DNA from: Myxococcus xanthus
GTDB taxonomy: Bacteria > Myxococcota > Myxococcia > Myxococcales > Myxococcaceae
DNA: 64,000 bases
Direction: 5' to 3'
Assembly: GCF_900106535.1 (NCBI RefSeq)
Contig: NZ_FNOH01000003.1
Location: 434,001 to 498,000 of the forward strand
Both the position numbers and the translations under genes were made by a program. The notes under the pieces are model-generated. The model searched no databases. It was not told the origin of the DNA and saw only the letters and a list, made by a program, of their open reading frames with translations. Below, in pieces: positions 43,324 through 52,188 of this stretch (positions are counted from its first letter, which is position 1; the number at the start of each line of letters is the position of its first letter).

Positions 43324-44436
43324 ATGGACAACCGTGGACGCCGCCGGGTGTGGCTCGTCGTGGCGGCGATGCTGTTCGTGGTGGCCGCGGTGTTGATGTT
43401 CACCGGGCAGGGTGAAGAGCCCGCCATGGAGACGCCGAAGGTGGAATTCCCCCGGCGGATGCGGGCCCCCGAGCGGGAGCGCGCGGAGCGGCGCCGGACA
43501 CACGTCATGCCCGTGCAGGTGGACGCGGGCACGCAGGAGCGCGCGCGTCCCAGGGACCCCCTGCTGGCCGCCCTGCCCCGCGGCGAGGGAAAGACGGCGG
43601 TGGTCATCGAGGCGAACGCACTGCGGCACTCGCCCATTGGTGAGCTGCTGCTGGACTGCCTGATGCGGGATGGCGGAAAGCGGCTGCAGGAGCTGCGGAA
43701 CCTCAGTGGCGTGGACCCGCTCCAGGACCTGGACCGCCTGGTCATCACCGATGAAGGGATGATGCTGTCGGGCAACTTCGGCAACGCGAAGTTCAAGGAG
43801 CTGCTGGGCGAGCGCGTGTCCATGGACTACGGCGAAGGCGCCCGGGTGTACGAGCCGGGCGACATGACGGTGACGCGGCCGGATGGGAGCACGGCGCGTG
43901 GCCGAAGCGAGGCCGCGGTGGCGACGTGGAACAACGAGTTGCTGGTGATTGGCAAGTCGCCGGACGAGGTGAAGGCGGTGGTGGACCGGGTGGAGGGCCG
44001 CGGTCCGGACGAGCCCCCCGCCATCTCCGAGGGCAGCACCTACGGGGAGATGTATGGCGTGCTGTCCGTGGACCAGCTCGCGCGGCTGTTGCCCAAGGAG
44101 CAGGCGGAGCTGGCGGACCGCATCCGCCGGGTGGCCCAGAACGTGGAGCTCCACGTGGACGCGAGCGGCGATGTGGCGATGGTCGCCGAGGTCCGCGGCG
44201 CGAATGGCGACGAAGTCACGGACCTGGGCAAGACGCTGGGCGCCGCGCTGAGCATGGCGCGCATCAAGGCGCAGGCGGAGGGTGAGAAGGACCTGGCGCA
44301 GTTGCTCGACTTCGCCCGCGTCCAGCCGGATGGCACGTCCTTCAAGCTGGAGATGGCGGTGCCGCTCGACGTCATCAAGCAGCGACTGGCGTTCTGCAAG
44401 GAAGAGCGGAGCGCGGCGGAGGCGGCTGAGCGATAG
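43324..44436 (+). CDS. Membrane-anchored periplasmic hypothetical protein, third gene of the ABC operon
   Basis: A 370-residue protein, MDNRGRRRVWLVVAAMLFVV giving one N-terminal membrane anchor with the bulk outside. After a basic spacer (residues 40-75), the domain is Leu/Val/Asp-rich with repeats of the type GEGKTAVVIEANALRHSPIG and NNELLVIGKSPDEVKAVVDR, resembling bacterial DUF-type sensors seen in gliding bacteria, but I cannot name the family. It immediately follows the permease, so it may be a periplasmic adaptor of the exporter. A strong hairpin follows. Confidence 0.65.
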   Translation: MDNRGRRRVWLVVAAMLFVVAAVLMFTGQGEEPAMETPKVEFPRRMRAPERERAERRRTHVMPVQVDAGTQERARPRDPLLAALPRGEGKTAVVIEANALRHSPIGELLLDCLMRDGGKRLQELRNLSGVDPLQDLDRLVITDEGMMLSGNFGNAKFKELLGERVSMDYGEGARVYEPGDMTVTRPDGSTARGRSEAAVATWNNELLVIGKSPDEVKAVVDRVEGRGPDEPPAISEGSTYGEMYGVLSVDQLARLLPKEQAELADRIRRVAQNVELHVDASGDVAMVAEVRGANGDEVTDLGKTLGAALSMARIKAQAEGEKDLAQLLDFARVQPDGTSFKLEMAVPLDVIKQRLAFCKEERSAAEAAER

Positions 44437-44464
44437 GCCGGGAGTCGTTGCTTTCGCGCTGTCC

Positions 44465-44502
44465 ATGACGCCCCCTGGCCTTCTCTGGCCCGGGGGCGTC
44501 AT
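44465..44502. terminator. Bidirectional terminator between convergent genes
   Basis: ATGACGCCCCC pairs with GGGGGCGTCAT, extended past one mismatch by GGCC/GGCC, loop TTCTCT. It lies between the stop at 44436 (+) and the stop at 44514 (-). Confidence 0.75.
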
Positions 44503-44513
44503 CGTTCCTGGAG

Positions 44514-45167
44514 TCAGGGCTGAAGCGACACGCCCGCGCCTTCCTGTTCGCGACGGCGCAGCTCCGCCGCAGCCTTCGCCGCGGTGAAGAGTGTGATGAT
44601 GATATAGGCGCGGATGATGAGGGCGACGACGGGCACGCGCCCTCCCTCCGTGACGGTATCCACCACCGTGGTGAGCGCATCGGCGATGTACAGGATGCCG
44701 GCGAGGATGGGCGCCGCCCGGGTGCCCCGGTAGGTAAAGAAGCCAAGCACCGCGACCACCACGCCGAAGAGGATGGAGCCCAGCCCCATCCCCGCGGCCT
44801 CCAGGGCCTCGCTCTCCACCAGCAGCCCGATGACGCCGAGCAAGGTGTTCACCCCGGCCAGGAAGTAGAGCATGTTCGCCGCGCGCTTGACCTGCTGCGA
44901 CGGGTCCGTGTCCGAGCCTGGAAGTGCCTCCCCGTCGCGCGACACCGCCAGGCCCGTGCGAAAGACGCCGCTCAGGAGCAGGACGTTCAGGGAACTCCCG
45001 TCAGGGAGCGTGAAGAACACGCCCCGCTTGAGCTCGGCCGCCCCACCGTTCAACGTTCCCACGACCTTTCCATCCAGGGTGACGGTGAACTGCTTCCACC
45101 CCCAGCCCCACGACAACTCCAAGCGAGGCGGGCCACCCGCCTCCAGTGCCAGCTTTTTCGACCCCAC
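44514..45167 (-). CDS. Hypothetical membrane protein with N-terminal beta domain
   Basis: A 217-residue protein starting at GTG behind GAGGGGGA. Residues 1-90 are soluble and beta-rich (WGWKQFTVTLDGKVVGTLNG, GSSLNVLLLSGVFRTGLAV). Residues 95-200 hold four helices (MLYFLAGVNTLLGVIGLLV, SILFGVVVAVLGFF, PILAGILYIADALT, ALIIRAYIIITLF). The family was not recognised. The fold suggests a small sensor or channel-like module; convergent with the ABC operon. Confidence 0.65.
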   Translation of the reverse strand: MGSKKLALEAGGPPRLELSWGWGWKQFTVTLDGKVVGTLNGGAAELKRGVFFTLPDGSSLNVLLLSGVFRTGLAVSRDGEALPGSDTDPSQQVKRAANMLYFLAGVNTLLGVIGLLVESEALEAAGMGLGSILFGVVVAVLGFFTYRGTRAAPILAGILYIADALTTVVDTVTEGGRVPVVALIIRAYIIITLFTAAKAAAELRRREQEGAGVSLQP

Positions 45168-45287
45168 GTGAATCCCCCTCTGTCGACCCCAAACCGGGTC
45201 AGGGGGGCGAAGCTAGCTGTCCTATGAATGACATTGCAAAGTCACGGGCGATTTCAGGCGGCGCCGTGGCGAAGCCCCGGGGCCGGC

Positions 45288-45668
45288 TCAGCCTCGCAGG
45301 GCCACGCCGAGGCCGATGATGACCAGCATGGCCATGTGGAACCAGCCAACGTTGCGAGCGAGCACGGCCCATCCCTCCCCTGAGCCAGGAGCGGCACCGC
45401 GCCGGATGGCCGCCAGCTCCTGGTAGCCCAGCACGAGCCCCACGAGGCCCGGCACGAACCCGATGAACCCCACCGTGGCGAAGATGAGCGCCAGCGTGGC
45501 GCGTTTGGAGGGTTTCTCTCCCAGCGCGACGGTGTGGCAGTGAAGGCAGAGCATGCGCCCCACCTGCCACCTGCGGCAGCCTTCACACAAGAAGGTGCCG
45601 CAGCGGCTGCACGTCCCCTCCGCGGGCCGCTCGGGATGAAGGGGGCACAGCGCGACCGTCGCATCCAT
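45288..45668 (-). CDS. B-box-type zinc-ribbon protein with two membrane helices
   Basis: A 126-residue protein, MDATVALCPLHPERPAEGTC first. Cys/His pairs (CPLHP, CSRCGTFLCEGC, LCLHCH) form a B-box or treble-clef-like zinc site. Two hydrophobic helices follow (LALIFATVGFIGFVPGLVGLVLGY and FHMAMLVIIGLGVAL), separated by a short DUF4190-like turn. Such Zn-ribbon plus TM proteins are frequent in myxobacteria, function unknown. Confidence 0.75.
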   Translation of the reverse strand: MDATVALCPLHPERPAEGTCSRCGTFLCEGCRRWQVGRMLCLHCHTVALGEKPSKRATLALIFATVGFIGFVPGLVGLVLGYQELAAIRRGAAPGSGEGWAVLARNVGWFHMAMLVIIGLGVALRG

Positions 45669-45893
45669 GCCCGTTCTCTATCACGCCCCGGGACAGAGAC
45701 AGTCCTCGCGGCGGGCTTTCCCTGAAGAATTACACCCCACAATGACAGGCACTAATAGGACGGGCCCTCACTAGGGCTCGGTCGCGACATCCACTCCCCT
45801 CCCCTGGCGCGCCCCAGCCGATTGTTTGATATATCGTTGCGCGCTGCCGCTCTCAATTCCATGCGAGCACAGCCTCCTCAAGGGAGAATCCAC

Positions 45894-47558
45894 ATGCGCA
45901 TCGTTTCGAAAGGGGCCCGTGGCCTTTCCGCACTGCTTGGCGCGGCGGCCCTGGCATCCATCGGTTGTGGTGATGTCCCGGACGCGTCGGAGAGCTCCCA
46001 GGCCGAGCTCCTGCAGACAAGCGCGCCTCTGGATTGCCTCTCCTCCATCAAACCGGAGCGGGAGCTGCTCATCCAGGATGCGACCGTGCTGAATGACCCG
46101 GTGCGTACGGCCTGGTCCGGAGCGATGCCCATGGTGCGCGGGGCCGCGGACGGCGCGTGGAGCTTCGGCCGACGACTGGCGGAGATGAGCGGAGACGTCG
46201 CGCCCTCCGAGTTCGTCCGCGACAGGCTCCAGCGGGGTGCGGAACAGGACGCGGTCGCCCGCACGCTCGTGCCCCAGCTCCTCGAAGCGTGGCCCCGACT
46301 CGCGGATGGCACCCTGGACATGACGAAGGCACCGATGCGGCTGAAGGCCATCGTCAACCACGTGGACACCCACAATTCGGACCGGCACAGCGCTGGCGAG
46401 GGCCACCTGGTCTTCGATGCAATCGATGCGGACGGCAAGCCACTGCCCCTCACCGCCACCCTCGTGTACGACCTGCATGCATCCAAGCCCTCGGACGCGC
46501 TCCACTGGGCCCGGCAATGGCATGCACTCGCCACGCAGACTCCGGGTACGGAGGCATTCAACACCACCCTCCAGGCCGTCACCGACCGATTCACCGCCGC
46601 CCCAGGCCGGCTCCAGGTGAGCACGACGGAATCGGTCCTCGACTCAGCGCGCTCGAAATCCACCGACGCGCGGCGCCTCGCGAAGGACTTCGGAAACCTG
46701 CTGTGCACCGATAGCGCAGCCCCTACCGTGACGCTCCTCTCGCCGAGCCCGGACAGTGCCGTGCGCGGCACCATCACCCTGACGGCGAGCGCCTACGATG
46801 ACGTCGGCGTCACGCGCGTGGACTTCTTCTCAGGGTCCACCCTCATCGCCTCCGACGCCCAGCCCCCTTTCATCGTGGACTGGGACACGACGACGTCCCC
46901 CTCCGGCACCCGGGCGCTGACAGCCCAGGCCTTCGACGCGGACGGCAACATGGGCATCTCCGACCCGGTGAGCGTCATGGTGGACAACTTCGCTCCCATC
47001 ATTCTTTCGGGCACGCCCCAGTACAACCCGCAGACCCTGAACTATGTGCGCGGCAACATCACCGTGGGCTGGACCGTGACGGACCAGTCCCTCTCAGGCG
47101 TGGTCCTGGCCGAGTTCTTCCAGGAGGGGTACCTCAAGGGCTCGCTGACGAGCCCCACCAGCCTTGGGTACACCTTCCCGTGGGACACGCGGGTGCTGGC
47201 CAATCGATCCTACAGCCTGACCCTGCGCGCGACTGACAGGGCAGGCAATGTCGCGACGCACACCCGTTCGCTGATCGTCGACAACGCGCCGCCCACGTCC
47301 GTCCTGACCGCACCGGCCAACGGAGACGTCGTCAGTGGTGTCGTCACGCTGGCGGCCAATGCGAGTGACAGCCAATCGCTCTACTACGTCGCCTTCGAGA
47401 TCGACGGTGTCATCCAGACACCCTATTCGACCACCGCGCCCTTCACCCGTACGTGGGACACGACGGGCAAGTCCGGCACGCACGTCATTGTCGCCATCGC
47501 GTATGACCGCGTGGGCAACAGCCAACGCAGCAACGCAGTGACGGTCACCGTTCCGTGA
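45894..47558 (+). CDS. Secreted lipoprotein with Ig-like (Big-type) repeats
   Basis: A 554-residue protein with AAGGGAG 7 nt before the ATG. The signal peptide ends at lipobox ASIGC, so it is a lipoprotein. Residues 40-280 are a helical domain of unknown family. Residues about 285-554 are three Ig-like beta modules (VTLLSPSPDSAVRGTITL, FFSGSTLIASDAQPP, DAFDADGN-like turns; IVDNAPPTSVLTAPANGDVV) typical of Big_7/bacterial Ig domains in cell-surface and adhesion proteins. Likely displayed on the outer membrane. A hairpin at 47626-47652 follows. Confidence 0.8.
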   Translation: MRIVSKGARGLSALLGAAALASIGCGDVPDASESSQAELLQTSAPLDCLSSIKPERELLIQDATVLNDPVRTAWSGAMPMVRGAADGAWSFGRRLAEMSGDVAPSEFVRDRLQRGAEQDAVARTLVPQLLEAWPRLADGTLDMTKAPMRLKAIVNHVDTHNSDRHSAGEGHLVFDAIDADGKPLPLTATLVYDLHASKPSDALHWARQWHALATQTPGTEAFNTTLQAVTDRFTAAPGRLQVSTTESVLDSARSKSTDARRLAKDFGNLLCTDSAAPTVTLLSPSPDSAVRGTITLTASAYDDVGVTRVDFFSGSTLIASDAQPPFIVDWDTTTSPSGTRALTAQAFDADGNMGISDPVSVMVDNFAPIILSGTPQYNPQTLNYVRGNITVGWTVTDQSLSGVVLAEFFQEGYLKGSLTSPTSLGYTFPWDTRVLANRSYSLTLRATDRAGNVATHTRSLIVDNAPPTSVLTAPANGDVVSGVVTLAANASDSQSLYYVAFEIDGVIQTPYSTTAPFTRTWDTTGKSGTHVIVAIAYDRVGNSQRSNAVTVTVP

Positions 47559-47625
47559 GCCACAGGCGGGCACTGACGCCCCGGTAGCCCCCCGGGTCTC
47601 ACCTTGTCCGGGTGCCCCGTCGAAG

Positions 47626-47652
47626 GGCCGCGCCAGACCTGCTGGCGCGGCC
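47626..47652 (+). terminator. Perfect 11-bp hairpin after the Ig-like lipoprotein gene
   Basis: GGCCGCGCCAG pairs exactly with CTGGCGCGGCC around ACCTG, followed by TCTCTCC. It lies 68 nt past the stop. Confidence 0.55.
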
Positions 47653-48050
47653 TCTCTCCGCAACCGTCCGGCGAATGACGTGGCGTGAGATGTTGAAGAC
47701 GGTTGGGTGCCGTGCTCGGCGAGCGTTGCAAAAGGACTGGGCGAGAAGGCGTGGTCCGGCGCGAGCTTCCGGGGTTCAAGCGTTCTACGCGGTCGGCTCG
47801 GGCGGTGCGCGGCTCCAGGGTGCGGCTGCGCTCCGACATCGCGCTCTCGCCCAGCGCCGTGGTGTCTCCGGTCTTCACCTGCCGCACCTGGTGAAAGATG
47901 GTGCCGCGATGCTTCCGGCGCGGGGGAAGAAATACGGATGCTGCCAGGTGGGGCGCTTGGGCGACGCCCGCTGCCATGCCCAGGCAGGACTGAGCCCGAT
48001 TTGCAGGGACTGCTTGCTATCCCACCTGCCGTCCGTGCCAGTCTGGCCGG
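47653..48050. other. Non-coding stretch ahead of the DUF1592 gene
   Basis: About 400 nt with no convincing protein. Base pattern has less codon bias than the neighbours, and short open frames on both strands lack conserved motifs. It may be a decayed gene or insertion scar, marking the start of the accessory region. No promoter was identified with confidence. Confidence 0.4.
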
Positions 48051-50378
48051 ATGAACCGCGTCCTCCTGCTGGCCGGACTGTTGAGCCTCGTTGCGTGCAA
48101 GGGCTCCAACGAGCCAAACACCAACACCGGAGGCCCTAACAACCCAGGGGAGCCCGGTGGGCCCGGGGGGAACCTGGGCGCCGCGTGCGTGGTGCAGTCG
48201 GTGCTCGCCGAGCGCTGCGCCAGCTGTCACGGCGCGCTGCCGACCCAGGGGGCGACGATGCCGCTGCGCACCCTGCACGACATGCGGGTGAGTTCGGTGA
48301 TGGATGGAGGGCTCAGCAACGCCCAGCGCGCGCTCATCCGCATGCGCGACGACGCATCTCCGATGCCGCCGGCCCCGCATGAGCGCGCGAGCGCAGCCGA
48401 CCTCGCCGCGCTCGAGACCTGGATCGGGGAGGGGATGCCCCTCTGCAGTGGCACGGGCGGCCCGCCCGTAACCGTGGTGCCCGAGCCCAACCTGCTCGAT
48501 CAGTCTGCGCTCTTCAGCTGCACCGAAGGCGTGCGCTCGGATGCGCCGACGCGCATCCGCCGCTTGAACCGGCGCGAGTTCACCCGCAACGTCGGTGGCT
48601 CGGTCGAGCGCAGCTGGACCGGGTTCAGCTTCTACGACAACCCGCTCGATCCCAGCGCCATCGAGCAGTACAGCTCCTGGGCCACGGACGAGACGCTGGA
48701 CGAGGCCACGGTGGAGCTCTTCCTGCCGGTGGTCGGCGAGGCCGCCGCGCCGTGGACGATGAACTACCCGGACGGAAACCGGATGGAGCGTGTCTACACC
48801 AACAGCCGCTTCAGGTGCATGTTCGACGACGCGAACCCGAGCGACTCCTGCAAGCGCTTCCACCTCGGCCAGATGCTCGAGTTCGGCGTCTTCTTCCGCC
48901 CGCCCACCGAGGATGAGCTCACCCGCATCACCGCCTTCGCGACCGAGGTCATCGCGCAGGAGCCGAGCTACTCCTCGCGAAACCGCGCGGACTCCATCAC
49001 GCGGATCTCCAACGCCGCGTGGATGATGACCGGCGCCATGTTCCGCCGCGAGATGGGCGCCGAGCCGGCCGACGGTCGCGTGGAGCTGACCAGCCTCGAG
49101 CTGGGCTCGCAGCTGGCCTACGCGCTGGCGGGGCGCGCGCCCTCAGCCACGCCAAGCTTCGTGTGGCCCTACTTCTCCGCGCCCCTCGAGGGGCATCTGG
49201 CGGACGTTGCCACCGCCGCGAAGGATGGATCGCTCACGCAGGATGCGACGACCACCGCCCTGATCGAGAAGTACCTGGGCGGCGTCGACGCCCACCAGAA
49301 CGGGACACCGCGCTTCGATCTGGTGCAGGACTACAACGAGGAGCAGCGCTCCAAGCGCGGGCAGTACTGGCTGGGTGACGGCGTCGCGGGCTTCTTCCGC
49401 GAGTGGCTCGGCTACGGGCACGTGGCCGCGGTGTTCAAGGAGTCCCCCGCGGCGACCTCGCGCTTCGAGCTCGAGGGGCTCGGCTACATCAGCTCGGTCT
49501 CATACGAGAACCTGCTCACCAACTTCCATCCGCTGGAGCCGACCTTCATCCAGCAGTTCGACGATCTGATCGCGCGGGTGGTCGTCGAGGATAAAGACGT
49601 GCTGGCGAACCTGCTCACCACGCGCACCTTCTACGTGCCCTCCATGCAGCACGCGGCGTACGACTCGCACAAGGGCCTCTCGCACCCCTACAACGTCAGC
49701 GAGATTCTCCCGGCGACCGTCGCGGGCCGCTGGAAGACGCTGCCTGCCACCGAGCGCGCGGGCGTGCTGACCCACCCGGTGTGGCTGGCCGCGCACGGCG
49801 GCAACTTCGAGGACGACCCGTCCATCGTCCACCGCGGCAAGTGGGTGCGCGAGAACCTTCTGTGCGGCTTCGTCCCACCGCTCAGCAGCGTGCAGGTGGC
49901 AGCCCAGGTCGGCGCTCACGCTGCCGACAAGAACGCGCGCCGCCGCCTGCAGGAGGCGACGGCCGGATCGCAGTGTCAGAGCTGTCACCGCCTGATGGAG
50001 CCGCTCGGCCTGCCCTTCGAGATCTACAACCACGCGGGCTTCCTGCGCGCGCGGGATCACTCGACCAGCGGAGGCTGGACCACGCCGGACGGAAGCTCGA
50101 CGCTCACGTCGATGCCGGACCCCGCGCTGGACGGCCCGGTGCGCGACGCAGTGGAGTTGAGCGAGCGCCTGGCTGCCTCGCGGCACGTGAAACGCTGCTT
50201 CCTGCGACAGGCCTTCCGCTACTTCATGGGCCGCCCGGAGAACGCGAGCGACGCATGTACGCTGACGCAGATGGAGCAGGCCTATGACCAGAACAACGGC
50301 TCGTTCTCCAAGATGCTGACCACGCTGATGACCAGCGACACCTGGAAGACGCGGCGTGTGCCGCAGGCTGGAGAGTGA
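48051..50378 (+). CDS. DUF1592/DUF1588/DUF1585 cytochrome-like lipoprotein
   Basis: A 775-residue protein, MNRVLLLAGLLSLVAC giving a lipoprotein signal. A Gly/Pro/Asn linker (residues 19-44) leads to a c-type heme motif CASCH (56-60). The DUF1587-like stretch RIRRLNRREFTRNV, the DUF1592 core, the DUF1588 part (GKWVRENLLCGFVPP) and a second CQSCH (about 642-646) with the DUF1585-like C-terminus follow. This layout, known from planctomycetes and myxobacteria, is paired with DUF1552 proteins and presumed to be a periplasmic redox or polymer-degrading protein; its reaction is unknown. Coupled to the next gene by a GTGA overlap. Confidence 0.82.
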   Translation: MNRVLLLAGLLSLVACKGSNEPNTNTGGPNNPGEPGGPGGNLGAACVVQSVLAERCASCHGALPTQGATMPLRTLHDMRVSSVMDGGLSNAQRALIRMRDDASPMPPAPHERASAADLAALETWIGEGMPLCSGTGGPPVTVVPEPNLLDQSALFSCTEGVRSDAPTRIRRLNRREFTRNVGGSVERSWTGFSFYDNPLDPSAIEQYSSWATDETLDEATVELFLPVVGEAAAPWTMNYPDGNRMERVYTNSRFRCMFDDANPSDSCKRFHLGQMLEFGVFFRPPTEDELTRITAFATEVIAQEPSYSSRNRADSITRISNAAWMMTGAMFRREMGAEPADGRVELTSLELGSQLAYALAGRAPSATPSFVWPYFSAPLEGHLADVATAAKDGSLTQDATTTALIEKYLGGVDAHQNGTPRFDLVQDYNEEQRSKRGQYWLGDGVAGFFREWLGYGHVAAVFKESPAATSRFELEGLGYISSVSYENLLTNFHPLEPTFIQQFDDLIARVVVEDKDVLANLLTTRTFYVPSMQHAAYDSHKGLSHPYNVSEILPATVAGRWKTLPATERAGVLTHPVWLAAHGGNFEDDPSIVHRGKWVRENLLCGFVPPLSSVQVAAQVGAHAADKNARRRLQEATAGSQCQSCHRLMEPLGLPFEIYNHAGFLRARDHSTSGGWTTPDGSSTLTSMPDPALDGPVRDAVELSERLAASRHVKRCFLRQAFRYFMGRPENASDACTLTQMEQAYDQNNGSFSKMLTTLMTSDTWKTRRVPQAGE

Positions 50379-51781
50379 CCGCCATGTTCTCGCGACGAAC
50401 CGTCCTGAAGGGCATGGCCGCCGGCCTCTTCGCACCCTACTTCCACGACGTCTACGCCCAGTCGTCAGCGTTGCCGGCGCGCCTGGTGCTGGTCCTCGAG
50501 TGCAATGGCGTCTACCCCCGCGCGCTCCTGAGCACGGGCACCCGCGCGGCGCTGGGGGGGCGAGCCAACACCTCCGACCGCATCTTCTGGGACGCGTACA
50601 AGGACACGCCGATGGTGCGCGAGGGCGACAATCTCGCCAGCGCGATCAGTCTCGGGCCGCTGGCGGCGTCTTCCGGCAACATCGACCTGGTGAACCGCTC
50701 CGCCGTGCTGCTGGGGCTCTCGAACCTCATCGCGGGCGGCGGGCACTCCAGCGGGACGGGCGGGCTGAGCTGCGCGGTGAACGGCGCGGGCGCGACCTTC
50801 GACGCGGTGATCGCACCTCGCCTGCGCCGGGGTGCACCGTTCGACGTGCTGCGCCTGGGCACCAGCTCCGCGCGCGTGTCGATCGTGTACGAGACCTGCG
50901 CGCTCGGACCCCGCAAGCCCGCGGGCATCATCGTCAACCCGTCGCTCGCGTTCGACAGCACCTTCGGCTCGCTGCTCGGTGGCTCGACGAACGGGCGCGA
51001 TCGCAAGATGCTCTTCGACTTCGCGCTGGCCGACTCGCGGAAGGCACTGGCGGAGTTCAGCGGCAACTCCAACGAGCGGCTGAAACTGGAGCGCTACGTC
51101 TCCTCGCTCGAGTCGCTGCGCACGCGGGAGGATCAGCTCGAAGGCATGGCGGACCGCGTGCGGCCCTACCTGCCACCGGCGCCGAAGGACAACCCGCTCA
51201 TCACCGGCGCGGGCTCACCGCCCGACTCGCTGAAGTGGTTCGAGGCGCAGTTCCAGATCGCCACGGCGTCCCTCCTGGGCGGGCTGACGAACACGGTGGT
51301 GCTGGCGACGGGTACCTCGGGCTTCGACGTGGCCTACGGCCCGGACGTGACCGACATCCCGCGACACAGCCTGCAGCACGGCCTGGATGCGGGGCAGAAC
51401 TGGGATCGCGTCGCCGAGGTCACCCGCCGTCACGTGCAACTGGTGGCGAACCTGGCGAGGACGCTGGCCACCACGCCCGAGGTCGGCGCGAGCGGCTCGA
51501 TGTTGGATCACACCGCGATCGTCTTCATGTCCGACAACGGCGAGCAGCACCACTCGACCTCGCGTGAGTGGCCGAAGCTCGTGGTGGGCGGCAACGCGCT
51601 GGGCCTGAAGACCGACGGACGCACGGTCGTGTACCCAAAGTACGACGCGGCCCGGAACCGGCAGGTCTCGAACCTCTTCAACACGCTCGGCCACGCGTTC
51701 GGAGACGCGGACTTCAACACCTTCGGGCAGGAGGGCAGCACGCGCATCGCGCCGGGACCGCTGAGCGAGCTGTATGGCTGA
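50375..51781 (+). CDS. DUF1552 protein with Tat signal
   Basis: A 468-residue protein whose N-terminus carries the twin-arginine motif SRRTVLKG followed by a short hydrophobic stretch; export by Tat implies a folded, possibly cofactor-bound protein. Start can be GTG 50375 (overlapping the upstream stop) or ATG 50384. The DUF1552 core is recognised by NGVYPRALLSTGTRAALGG, GGHSSGTGGLSCA, AIVFMSDNGEQHHSTSREW (sulfatase/alkaline-phosphatase-like DNGEHH) and ELYG at the end. It always occurs with the DUF1592 protein and probably acts in the same periplasmic process. Confidence 0.82.
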   Translation: MTAMFSRRTVLKGMAAGLFAPYFHDVYAQSSALPARLVLVLECNGVYPRALLSTGTRAALGGRANTSDRIFWDAYKDTPMVREGDNLASAISLGPLAASSGNIDLVNRSAVLLGLSNLIAGGGHSSGTGGLSCAVNGAGATFDAVIAPRLRRGAPFDVLRLGTSSARVSIVYETCALGPRKPAGIIVNPSLAFDSTFGSLLGGSTNGRDRKMLFDFALADSRKALAEFSGNSNERLKLERYVSSLESLRTREDQLEGMADRVRPYLPPAPKDNPLITGAGSPPDSLKWFEAQFQIATASLLGGLTNTVVLATGTSGFDVAYGPDVTDIPRHSLQHGLDAGQNWDRVAEVTRRHVQLVANLARTLATTPEVGASGSMLDHTAIVFMSDNGEQHHSTSREWPKLVVGGNALGLKTDGRTVVYPKYDAARNRQVSNLFNTLGHAFGDADFNTFGQEGSTRIAPGPLSELYG

Positions 51782-51919
51782 GCCGTGAGAGCGGGCTGGG
51801 CGGGTTCCACGTCATTTTTGGCAGGCATGTCTCGCTGGTGCCACTCCTGGGCCGGCGGTGCTCCCCGCCGTGCGCTGGCCTCGGCATTGAGGGGGCTCGC
51901 GAAGTCCCGCGCCCTTGCG

Positions 51920-51975
51920 TGCGGATGGCCACACCTCACGCAGCCGAACACGTCGAAGTCGAACGTCCTCCTGCC
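51920..51975 (-). mobile_element. Remnant of a transposase (IS91-like zinc-finger region)
   Basis: Minus-strand reading gives RTFDFDVFGCVRCG, matching the second remnant at 54394-54566 (VDVFGCVRCGGRRRVLAYVK). Only the zinc-finger part survives; the flanks do not align. It marks the left border of the LysR-pirin segment. Confidence 0.5.
51929..51956. repeat. 28-nt direct repeat, copy 1
   Basis: Identical to 54527-54554, same orientation; begins CCACACCTCACGCAGCC and lies in the transposase zinc-finger codons. Confidence 0.85.
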
Positions 51976-52188
51976 CTTCTGTAAGCTGCCCCGGGACACG
52001 CTGCGACAGCGCTGCGGGGCATCATCGGCGCGCGCGGTGGCCATCTCCCGCGAGATGCTCCGGGGCGCCCTCCCGGAGAGCACCGCCGCCGCGACACTGG
52101 CCTCGCCCGTCGTCTCCTGGCTGTCCTCGAAGAAGTAGCGCGAGGGCGCGCGCGTGCATCATCGCCGTCGATGTGATGCAGTCGCGCG

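Noticed and set aside
45763-45780. Short hairpin GGGCCCT...AGGGCTC before the Ig-like lipoprotein gene
   Set aside because: It has a mismatch, only 7 bp and no U-run; not enough to call a terminator or operator.
47094-48863. 589-codon minus-strand frame across the gap before the DUF1592 gene
   Set aside because: It is opposite two real genes at its ends and has no conserved motif in the gap.
51785-52138. Plus-strand 117-codon frame before the LysR gene
   Set aside because: Its sequence is low in conserved motifs, and the minus strand here instead shows the transposase zinc-finger remnant.
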